Positions 20,792 to 27,647 of a DNA stretch of 64,000 nt are shown here, in pieces. Position 1 is the first letter of the stretch. Every line of letters begins with the position of its first letter. The DNA lies in the NCBI RefSeq assembly GCF_000717055.1, contig NZ_JNXI01000002.1, forward strand, positions 310,001-374,000, read 5' to 3'. Origin of the DNA: Streptomyces iakyrus. Lineage in GTDB: Bacteria > Actinomycetota > Actinomycetes > Streptomycetales > Streptomycetaceae. The notes below the pieces were generated by a model. It did not search any database, was not told the origin of the DNA, and saw only the letters and a list, made by a program, of their open reading frames with translations. Both the position numbers and the translations under genes were made by a program.

Positions 20792-21772
20792 CTAGGACCG
20801 CGGGGTGTCGGGCAGTTCGCCGACGGCTCTGAGGACGTCCTCGACGGTGACGCGCAGGAGAGCCGGGTCGGGCCGGCGGCCGTGCGGGTCGCCCTCCGGG
20901 CCGTACCACAGGGCGCGGTGACGCGGGTCGGGCGGCGGGCCCCAGCGGCTCGGCGCGACCGGGCCGAACAGGGTGACCGAGCGTGTGCCGTGGGCGACCG
21001 CGAGGTGGGCGATGCCGGTGTCGCCGCTGATCACGGTGTGGGCGCCGGCCACGAGAGCGGACAGCCGTTCGAAGGGCAGGCCGCCGTCGAACACGTCCGT
21101 GCCCGGCAGGCCGGTCTGCTTGGCGAGCCTGGCCACCAGGTCGCCCTCGGCCGGGCCGCCGGTGACCACGACCCGCAGGCCCCGGCCGCGCAGTCCGGCC
21201 GCGACGGCGGCGTACCGCTCGACGGGCCAGCAGCGCGCGGGCGACCCGGCGCCGGGGTGCAGAACGACCGCTCCGGGGGCCGGGGACGCGGTCCGCGGAC
21301 GGGGCAGCAGCAGATCGCCCGGGTCGGCGTCGATGCCGTACGCCCGCAGCAACCGGCACCAGCGGTCACGTTCGTGCTCCTCGGGGTACCAGGGCGGGCC
21401 GTCGATCCCGGGCAGGTCCGGGTGCGCGAAGGCCAGCAGCCTGAGCGGGCGCAGGCCCAGGAGCAGCCGGTGGCTGGGCGGGCCGTTGCCGTGCAGGTCG
21501 ACGGCGATGTCCGGGGGCGGGCCGGTCCAGTCGAGGGTGCGCGGGACGGCCCGGCCGGGGGCGGAGGCGGGCAGCAGCCGGTCCACGGCCCCCGTCGCCT
21601 CCGCGACCGGCGCGAGTTCGGCGGGGGCGGCCAGCACGAGTTCGTGCCCCGGATGGGCCCGCCGCAGGGCGCGCAGCGCGGGGACACCGGCGAGGAGGTC
21701 CCCGAGCCCGAGGGCGCGCAGGACGAGGAGGCGGGGTCGTACGGGCTGCGCTGTCCGGTCCGGGGTCGTCAT
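20792..21772 (-). CDS. Glycosyltransferase family 9 (heptosyltransferase-like)
   Basis: The 326-residue protein starts at ATG 21772 (MTTPDRTAQPVRPRLLVLRA); the longer frame upstream overlaps the phosphatase gene and is spurious. GT9 features are clear: RALGLGDLLAGVPALRALRR at the N-terminus, VVLHPGAGSPARCWPVERYA for nucleotide-sugar binding, and VISGDTGIAHLAVAHGTRSV, then LFGPVAPSRWGPP. In Gram-negative bacteria this family moves ADP-heptose to lipopolysaccharide. In Streptomyces the acceptor is unknown. It follows a GmhB-like phosphatase on the same strand with an ~85-bp gap, which supports a heptose-type donor. Confidence 0.88.
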   Translation of the reverse strand: MTTPDRTAQPVRPRLLVLRALGLGDLLAGVPALRALRRAHPGHELVLAAPAELAPVAEATGAVDRLLPASAPGRAVPRTLDWTGPPPDIAVDLHGNGPPSHRLLLGLRPLRLLAFAHPDLPGIDGPPWYPEEHERDRWCRLLRAYGIDADPGDLLLPRPRTASPAPGAVVLHPGAGSPARCWPVERYAAVAAGLRGRGLRVVVTGGPAEGDLVARLAKQTGLPGTDVFDGGLPFERLSALVAGAHTVISGDTGIAHLAVAHGTRSVTLFGPVAPSRWGPPPDPRHRALWYGPEGDPHGRRPDPALLRVTVEDVLRAVGELPDTPRS

Positions 21773-21857
21773 GCCAGCAGCCTGCCGCCCGCACGCGGCA
21801 TCCGCCGCCGCAGGCCCGCCCATCGGGTGCACCGGGGTCCGGCTGCGGCAGCAGCCG

Positions 21858-22457
21858 TCACCGATGCCCGTCCGGCTCCGGGTCCGAGGTGAACGCCCTC
21901 TGGATGGGACGTTCGTCGGCGAGGACGCGGCCCCGGGGCGGTTCGTCCAGGACCGCTCGTACGGCGGTGAGCAGGTCCGGGGCGATGTGGTCGGCCCGTG
22001 CCGTCTCCTCGGGGCGGGTGCGGCCGTTCGGGACGAGGATGCCGTGGGCGCCCGCGCGGCGCGCGGCCTCCGCGTCGGCGGCGGTGGAGCCGATGACGAC
22101 GAGTCCGGCGGGTCCGGTGCAGATCCGGCCGCCCGCCCACAGCAGCATGCCGGGCTGTGGCCTGCGGCAGTGGCAGCCGTCCTCGGGGCCGTGCGGGCAG
22201 ACGGCGAACACGTCGAAGGGGCCGAGGAGTTCGTCGACGCGGTGGTTGACGCGGCGGACGTCGGCGTCGCTGAGCAGCCCCCGGGCGACGCCGGGCTGGT
22301 CGGTGACGACACCGGTGCGGATGCCGTGCTCGCGCAGCAGGGCGAGTGCCTCGCGGGCGCCCTCCACCGGGCGTACGCGGTCGGGGTCGGCGGGGTCCGG
22401 GACGTCGTCGACGAGCGTGCCGTCCCGGTCGAACAGCACGGCCTTCACCGGGCTCAC
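21858..22457 (-). CDS. HAD phosphatase, GmhB-like (heptose bisphosphate phosphatase family)
   Basis: This 199-residue HAD phosphatase has motif I FDRDGTLVDD near residues 9-18 (the nucleophile and acid/base are the two Asp). Motif II includes VVTDQPGVARGLL, and a zinc-loop-like stretch CPHGPEDGCHCRRPQPGM follows, typical of GmhB/HisB-type phosphatases. GmhB removes the C7 phosphate of D-glycero-D-manno-heptose 1,7-bisphosphate. The GTG start overlaps the stop of the GT2 gene (GTGA), and the GT9 gene follows, so the three form an operon. No gmhA or hldE homologue is in the window, so the full pathway cannot be confirmed here. Confidence 0.85.
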   Translation of the reverse strand: MSPVKAVLFDRDGTLVDDVPDPADPDRVRPVEGAREALALLREHGIRTGVVTDQPGVARGLLSDADVRRVNHRVDELLGPFDVFAVCPHGPEDGCHCRRPQPGMLLWAGGRICTGPAGLVVIGSTAADAEAARRAGAHGILVPNGRTRPEETARADHIAPDLLTAVRAVLDEPPRGRVLADERPIQRAFTSDPEPDGHR

Positions 22458-23455
22458 GGGGTGGCCTCCTCCTGCCAGGCGGGGGTGTGACGGTGGCGCC
22501 AGGCACCTGCCAGCCGGTGCCAGGTCGCGGTGGGCGGGATGAGCACGCTGGTGGCCAGCATCGTCGCCACCTCATGGCGGGTGCGCGGCCCGGGGACGAT
22601 ACGGGCGCGGGCGAACTCCGCCGTGCCGGCCGCCCAGCCGAGCGCGCAGGCCGTCGCGGCCCGGCCGTGCCCGGTGGCGGCGAGGGCGCAGGCCGCGACC
22701 CCGGCGGTCGTGATGGCCGCGTGGGTGCGGATCCGGCCGCGCGGCGCGACGGCCTTGTCCCACCAGTCGGGTCCGTGCAGATGCCGCATCAGGGCGTCGT
22801 CCGCGTTGCCGCGCTGCTGGCGCACGGACGCCCAGCGGGACGCGGAGCGCACGGGGTGCCGGGTGGTGCGGCGGCCCTGCCGGATGCGCCAGCCCGAGTC
22901 GAGGACGCGCAGCGCGAGGTCGGCGTCCTCTCGGAAGGCGCGCCGGAAGCGTTCGTCGAAGCCGCCGACCTGCCGGAGGACGTCCGTGCGGTAGGCCATG
23001 TCGGCGGTGACCCAGTGGGCCCGGACGAGTCCCGCGGTGCCGCGTTCCCAGTCGGTGGGGCGGCGTTCGCCGGGCAGCGGCACGGCGAGGACGCCCTGGA
23101 CGCCCGCGGTGTCGTGGGACGCCTCGGTGAGGTCCTCGGCCAGCTGCTCGCACCAGCGGGCCCCGACCTGTACGTCGTCGTCGAGGAACACGGTCCACGG
23201 CGTGCTCACGGCGCGCAGCCCGGTGTTGCGGGCGGCGGCGGGCCCACGACCGCCGCCGGCCAGCACGGTGGTCCGCTCCCGCAGGTCTCCGAGGACGCTC
23301 AACGGGTGCTCCAGCGGCCCGGGTTCGCGGTCGATCCGGTCGTCGACGAGGACGATCTTTGCGGGGTGCGGCCCGGTCGCCGCGGCGAGCGCGGCGAGAC
23401 AGTCGGCGAGGGTGTCCGCTACGAGGGTGGGGATCACGACGGCGTACGAGGTCAT
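22454..23455 (-). CDS. Glycosyltransferase family 2
   Basis: This 333-residue GT-A enzyme starts at ATG 23455 (MTSYAVVIPTLVADTLADCL). It has the donor-binding segments LVDDRID and GPAAARNTGL, the metal-binding FLDDDVQV near residue 92, and REDADLALRVLDSGWRIRQG as the catalytic ED-containing region. Two or three hydrophobic stretches near the C-terminus (AITTAGVAACALAATGH) suggest membrane contact. It is the first gene of the GT2-phosphatase-GT9 operon and diverges from a polysaccharide deacetylase. It probably builds part of a surface glycan; donor and acceptor are unknown. Confidence 0.87.
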   Translation of the reverse strand: MTSYAVVIPTLVADTLADCLAALAAATGPHPAKIVLVDDRIDREPGPLEHPLSVLGDLRERTTVLAGGGRGPAAARNTGLRAVSTPWTVFLDDDVQVGARWCEQLAEDLTEASHDTAGVQGVLAVPLPGERRPTDWERGTAGLVRAHWVTADMAYRTDVLRQVGGFDERFRRAFREDADLALRVLDSGWRIRQGRRTTRHPVRSASRWASVRQQRGNADDALMRHLHGPDWWDKAVAPRGRIRTHAAITTAGVAACALAATGHGRAATACALGWAAGTAEFARARIVPGPRTRHEVATMLATSVLIPPTATWHRLAGAWRHRHTPAWQEEATP

Positions 23456-23559
23456 GCGTGCGACCCTCCCTCCTGCGGCGTGCGCGGACTCCGTGCTGGC
23501 GAGTGCCGCGGTACGGCTCCCTCAAACACCAGGTCAGGGCCTTCCGGGCACGCCTCGGC

Positions 23560-23595
23560 GACTATAAACCGCGTGTATACACGCGATATATAGTC
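23560..23595. promoter_or_regulatory. Nested palindrome in the deacetylase promoter
   Basis: A perfect 16-bp palindrome CGCGTGTATACACGCG (23570-23585) is flanked by outer arms GACTATA (23560-23566) and TATAGTC (23589-23595). It ends five bases before the deacetylase ATG. The GTnTAnAC core is of the type bound by GntR-family repressors. It overlaps A/T-rich stretches that could serve as -10 boxes. No regulator gene is adjacent. Confidence 0.6.
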
Positions 23596-23600
23596 CCGGC

Positions 23601-24389
23601 ATGCCTTCTCTGACCAAGAAGATGACGAAAACGGGGACCGCGTTCCGAACGGCCGGAACGCTCGTGGCGACCGCCGCCCTCACCCTCGCCCTGAGCGGCT
23701 GCACGGGGACCGACACCACGGCTCCCAGCGCCGTCCGGGCCCGCCCGGCCACGGACATGCAGCCGGCCCGTTTCGGCGCCGTCGACTGCCGCGAGGTCAA
23801 GTGCATCGCGCTCACCTTCGACGCCGGACCGAGCGAGCACTCCGCGCGGCTGCTGGACATCCTGAAGGAGAAGCAGGTCCCGGCGACCTTCTTCCTCCTC
23901 GGGAAGCGGCACATCGAGAAGTACCCGGAGCTGGTGCGGCGCATGGCCGACGAGGGACACGAGGTGGCCAGCCACACCTGGGACCACAAGATCCTGACCG
24001 AGCTGAGACCCGAGGAGATACGCGAGGAACTGGAGCGCCCCAACGAGGCGATAGAGCGCCTCACCGGCCGGCGCCCGACCCTGATGCGCCCGCCGCAGGG
24101 CCGCACCGACGACACCGTGCACGCCATCTGCCGCGAACTCGGCCTCGCCGAGGTGCTGTGGAGCGTGACGGCGAAGGACTATCAGACGACCGACTCCGAC
24201 CTGATCACCCGCCGTGTCCTCGCCCAGTCCTCCCGGGACGGCATCATCCTCCTCCACGACCTCTACGACGGCACGGTGCCGGCGGTGCCCGGGATCATCG
24301 ACGCGCTGAAGGAACGCGGCTACGTCTTCGTGACGGTGCCTCAGCTCCTCGCACCGGGGAAGGCCGAGCCGGGCGAGGTGTACCGGTGA
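23601..24389 (+). CDS. Lipoprotein polysaccharide deacetylase (NodB/CE4)
   Basis: This 262-residue protein has a lipoprotein signal (TAALTLALSGC lipobox, Cys near residue 34) followed by a complete NodB domain. Motif 1 is TFDAGPS (catalytic base and first metal Asp), motif 2 is SHTWDHKILTEL (the HxxxH metal pair), motif 3 is RPPQGRTDD, and ILLHDLYDGTV is the last motif. Such enzymes remove N- or O-acetyl groups from peptidoglycan, chitin or xylan. The membrane anchor suggests a cell-envelope substrate. There is no Shine-Dalgarno before ATG 23601, and a large palindrome sits directly upstream, so the transcript may be nearly leaderless. Confidence 0.92.
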   Translation: MPSLTKKMTKTGTAFRTAGTLVATAALTLALSGCTGTDTTAPSAVRARPATDMQPARFGAVDCREVKCIALTFDAGPSEHSARLLDILKEKQVPATFFLLGKRHIEKYPELVRRMADEGHEVASHTWDHKILTELRPEEIREELERPNEAIERLTGRRPTLMRPPQGRTDDTVHAICRELGLAEVLWSVTAKDYQTTDSDLITRRVLAQSSRDGIILLHDLYDGTVPAVPGIIDALKERGYVFVTVPQLLAPGKAEPGEVYR

Positions 24390-24417
24390 CGCCCCGCTGG
24401 TTCCCTACGATCGGGGG

Positions 24418-24858
24418 GTGGCGAACTTCCTGATCGAACGCACCGTTCCGCTCCCCCTCGACGAGGCGTGGCGGCGGATCACCCGGTGGCAGCGGCACGG
24501 TGACGCGGTGCCGCTGACGGTGGTCGGGGTCGTGCCGCCCGGGCCGACACGCGAGGGAACGCTCGTCGTGGCCCGCTCGGGCGTCGGGGTGCTGGCCTTC
24601 GAGGACCCGATGGAAGTGACGGTGTGGCAGCCGCCTGCGGACGGGGGCGCCGGCATGTGCCGGCTGGAGAAGCGGGGGCGGGTCGTCCTCGGGTGGGCGG
24701 AGCTGGAGGTGCGGCCGGGGCCGGGAGGGCGTTCCCGCGTGGTGTGGCGGGAGGAGATCCGGGTCCGGTTCGTGCCGTCGGCCTTCGACGCGGTGGTGCG
24801 GCGCTCCTCGCGGTACGTGTTCGGGCGGGCCCTGAACCGTCTGCTCAGGCAGGCCTGA
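24418..24858 (+). CDS. SRPBCC-family protein
   Basis: This 146-residue protein starts at GTG 24418 (MANFLIERTVPLPLDEAWRR). The pattern of a beta-strand with a VPLPLDEAWRRITRW helix, a run of strands, and a long final helix (VVRRSSRYVFGRALNRLLRQ) is that of the START/Bet v1 hydrophobic-ligand-binding fold. No catalytic role can be assigned. It lies 29 bp after the deacetylase stop on the same strand and could be cotranscribed. Confidence 0.8.
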   Translation: MANFLIERTVPLPLDEAWRRITRWQRHGDAVPLTVVGVVPPGPTREGTLVVARSGVGVLAFEDPMEVTVWQPPADGGAGMCRLEKRGRVVLGWAELEVRPGPGGRSRVVWREEIRVRFVPSAFDAVVRRSSRYVFGRALNRLLRQA

Positions 24859-24897
24859 GGCCCGGCCGCCGCCCGGGGTTCCCGGCCGGGCTCAGGC
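24853..24897. terminator. Bidirectional terminator overlapping two stop codons
   Basis: Arms 24853-24868 and 24883-24897 are complementary over 15 bp with a single bulged G; the loop is 14 bases. The stem overlaps the end of the SRPBCC gene and the end of the convergent xdhC gene. Confidence 0.75.
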
Positions 24898-26043
24898 AAC
24901 CGACCCGATCCGGCCGACCGCCTTCGACTCCGGCTCGTGGTGGATCGGCGTGTGCGCCCCGGTCAGGGAGACTCCGCTGCCGCCCCGCCGCGCGGCGACG
25001 ATCTCCGCCGCGATCGACAGGGCCGTCTCCTCCGGCGTACGAGCGCCGAGGTCCAGGCCGATCGGCGAGTGCAGGCGGCTCAACTCCAGTTCCGTGACGC
25101 CGACTTCCCGCAGGCGGGTGTTGCGGTCCAGGTGGGTGCGCCGGGAGCCCATGGCGCCGACGTACGCCACCGGAAGGCGCAGCGCCAGCTTCAGCAGGGG
25201 CACGTCGAACTTGGCGTCGTGGGTCAGCACGCACAGGACCGTGCGGGCGTCGACGTCCGTGCGCTCCAGGTAGCGGTGGGGCCACTCGACGACGATCTCG
25301 TCGGCGTCCGGGAACCGCGCCCAGGTGGCGAAGACGGGGCGCGCGTCGCACACCGTGACGTGGTGGCCGAGGAACTTGCCGACACGGACCAGGGCTGCGG
25401 CGAAGTCGATCGCGCCGAACACGATCATGCGGGGTGCGGGGACCGAGGACTCGACCAGGACCTGGAGGGGGGCTCCGCAGCGCGAGCCCCGCTCGCCGAT
25501 CTCCAGGGTGCCGGTGCGGCCCGCGTCCAGGAAGGCGCCGGCCTCGGCGGCGACCGTGCGGTCCAGTTCCGGATGGGCGCCGAAGCCGCCGTCGTGGGAA
25601 CCGTCGGGGCGGACCAGCAGGGCCCGGCCCGTCATTCCGGGCGGGCCCGACACGATCCGCGCCACCGCCGCCGCCTCCCCTCGGGCGGCGGCGGCGAGCG
25701 CGGACGCGACCACCGGGCGGGCCGGATCGGCGGCCCGTACCGGGGTGACCAGGATGTCGATGACGCCGCCGCAGGTCAGTCCCACGGCGAAGGCGTCGTC
25801 GTCGCTGTACCCGAAGCGCTCAAGGACGGATCCGCCGTCCCGCAGCGCCTGCTCGCACAGTTCGTAGACCGCGCCCTCCACGCAGCCGCCGGAGACCGAG
25901 CCGATCGCCGTGCCGTCGGTGTCCACCGCGAGCGCGGCGCCGGGCTGCCGGGGCGCGCTGCCGCCGACGGCCACCACGGTGGCCACGGCGAAGTCACGGC
26001 CCTGCTCGACCCACCGGTTCAGCTCCTCGGCGATGTCCAGCAT
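24892..26043 (-). CDS. xdhC: XdhC-family molybdenum cofactor sulfurylation/insertion protein
   Basis: The 383-residue product starts at ATG 26043 (MLDIAEELNRWVEQGRDFAV), preceded by AAGGAGG. It has the XdhC/CoxI N-terminal domain with AVGGSAPRQPGAALAV, IGSVSGGCVEGAVYE and FGYSDDDAFAVGLTCGG, and a C-terminal Rossmann domain (MIVFGAIDFAAALVRVGKFL, VGAMGSRRTHLDRNTRLREV). XdhC proteins bind the molybdenum cofactor, support its sulfuration, and hand it to xanthine dehydrogenase. It is the last gene of the purine block, after the permease and the three dehydrogenase subunits. Confidence 0.92.
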   Translation of the reverse strand: MLDIAEELNRWVEQGRDFAVATVVAVGGSAPRQPGAALAVDTDGTAIGSVSGGCVEGAVYELCEQALRDGGSVLERFGYSDDDAFAVGLTCGGVIDILVTPVRAADPARPVVASALAAAARGEAAAVARIVSGPPGMTGRALLVRPDGSHDGGFGAHPELDRTVAAEAGAFLDAGRTGTLEIGERGSRCGAPLQVLVESSVPAPRMIVFGAIDFAAALVRVGKFLGHHVTVCDARPVFATWARFPDADEIVVEWPHRYLERTDVDARTVLCVLTHDAKFDVPLLKLALRLPVAYVGAMGSRRTHLDRNTRLREVGVTELELSRLHSPIGLDLGARTPEETALSIAAEIVAARRGGSGVSLTGAHTPIHHEPESKAVGRIGSVA

Positions 26044-26080
26044 CTGTCTCGGCCTCCTTGAGGTTGCGGGAAGGCCGGCG

Positions 26081-27538
26081 TCAGTGGACGCCCAGCCAGC
26101 TCTCGATCGGGTTGAGGGCGAAGTACACGAGGAACACCGCCGTGAGGATCCACATGAAGGCGCCGATCTCACGCCACTTGCCCTGGGCGGTCTTGATGGC
26201 GACGTAGGAGATGACGCCCGCCGCGACACCGGTGGTGATGGTGTACGTGAACGGCATCAGCACGACGGTGAGGAACACCGGGACGGCGGCGGCCCGGTCG
26301 GACCAGTCCACGTGCCGGGCGTTCATCAGCATCATGGCGCCGATGACGACCAGGGCGGCGGACGCGACCTCCTGCGGCACGATCGCGGTGAGCGGGGTGA
26401 AGAACAGGCAGGCCGCGAAGAACAGGCCGGTGACCACGGAGGCGAGGCCCGTGCGGGCTCCCTCGCCGACCCCCGTGGCCGACTCGATGAACACCGTCTG
26501 GCCGGAACCGCCGGACACGCCTCCGATCGCGCCGCCGGCCCCGTCGATGAACAGCGCCTTGGACAGGCCCGGCATGCGGCCCTTGTCGTCGGCGAGCTTG
26601 GCCTCGGTGCCGACGCCGATGATGGTGGCCATCGCGTCGAAGAACCCGGCGAGCACCAGCGTGAAGACGATCATGCCGACGGTCATCGCGCCGACCTCGC
26701 CCCAGCCGCCGAACCGCACGTCCCCGAAGAGCGAGAAGTCGGGCATGGAGACGGCACTGCCGTGCAGTTCGGGCGCGCCGCCCGCCCACTGCCTGGGGTC
26801 GATGACGCCGGCCGCGTTCAGGATCGCCGCGACGACCGTGCCGCTGACGATGCCGATGAGGATGGCGCCCGGGGTGTTCCGGGCCTGGAGCATGAAGATC
26901 AGCAGCAGGGTGCCGGCGAACAGCAGCACGGGCCAGCCGGCCAGTTCGCCCGCCGGACCGAGCGCTAGGGGGGTCGCCTCGCCCTGGTGCACGAAGCCCG
27001 ACTTGTAGAAGCCGATGAGGGCGATGAACAGGCCGATGCCCATCGTGATGCCGTGCTTGAGCGCGAGCGGGATCGCGTTCATGATCATCTCGCGCAGGCC
27101 GGTGACGACCAGCAGCATGATGACCACGCCGTACATCACGCACATGCCCATCGCCTGCGGCCAGGTCATCTCGGGCGCGACCTGGGAGGCGAGGACCCCG
27201 GAGACGGACAGGCCGGCGGCGAGCGCCAGAGGCACCTTGCCGACGAAGCCCATGAGCAGGGTGGTGAAGGCCGCCGCGAACGCGGTCGCGGTGATCAGGG
27301 CCGGCTGGGCGAGCGTGTCCCCGGCGGCGTCCTTGCCGGACAGGATCAGGGGGTTGAGCAGCAGGATGTACGCCATCGCCATGAAGGTCGTGATGCCGCC
27401 GCGCACTTCACGGGCGACCGTCGACCCTCTGTGGGATATGTGGAAGTACCGGTCGAGCCAGGACCGTCCGGCCGGGACGCGGGTGCCTTCACCCGCGTCT
27501 TCGGCTGTGGCCCTCGGCTCCAGTGATTGCTGGGTCAT
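26081..27538 (-). CDS. NCS2 purine permease (AzgA-like)
   Basis: The 485-residue protein starts at ATG 27538 (MTQQSLEPRATAEDAGEGTR), which has GGGAG about eleven bases upstream; the short upstream extension is rejected. It has 12-14 helices and AzgA/GhxP-type motifs: REVRGGITTFMAMAYILLLN, NAIPLALKHGITMGIGLFIA, FFDAMATIIGVGTEAKL, and the substrate-site segment GGSGQTVFIESATGVGEGAR. AzgA-type carriers import adenine, guanine or hypoxanthine with protons. Its place between xdhC and the dehydrogenase genes argues for uptake of purines as a nitrogen source. Confidence 0.93.
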   Translation of the reverse strand: MTQQSLEPRATAEDAGEGTRVPAGRSWLDRYFHISHRGSTVAREVRGGITTFMAMAYILLLNPLILSGKDAAGDTLAQPALITATAFAAAFTTLLMGFVGKVPLALAAGLSVSGVLASQVAPEMTWPQAMGMCVMYGVVIMLLVVTGLREMIMNAIPLALKHGITMGIGLFIALIGFYKSGFVHQGEATPLALGPAGELAGWPVLLFAGTLLLIFMLQARNTPGAILIGIVSGTVVAAILNAAGVIDPRQWAGGAPELHGSAVSMPDFSLFGDVRFGGWGEVGAMTVGMIVFTLVLAGFFDAMATIIGVGTEAKLADDKGRMPGLSKALFIDGAGGAIGGVSGGSGQTVFIESATGVGEGARTGLASVVTGLFFAACLFFTPLTAIVPQEVASAALVVIGAMMLMNARHVDWSDRAAAVPVFLTVVLMPFTYTITTGVAAGVISYVAIKTAQGKWREIGAFMWILTAVFLVYFALNPIESWLGVH

Positions 27539-27612
27539 GGGTGCCGTCTCCCAAGTTTCAAAGGGGGTTGGGATGTTCACGACCCGGGGGACGGCCCGAG
27601 ACGAACAAGGGA

Positions 27613-27634
27613 CCTGGGGGACGGAGCCCCCAGG
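27613..27634. terminator. Stem-loop after the xanthine dehydrogenase operon
   Basis: CCTGGGGG (27613-27620) pairs perfectly with CCCCCAGG (27627-27634) around a six-base loop. It lies 14 bp beyond the stop of the molybdenum-subunit gene and may separate or attenuate transcription into the permease gene. Confidence 0.6.
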
Positions 27635-27647
27635 GGATCGTGACTGC

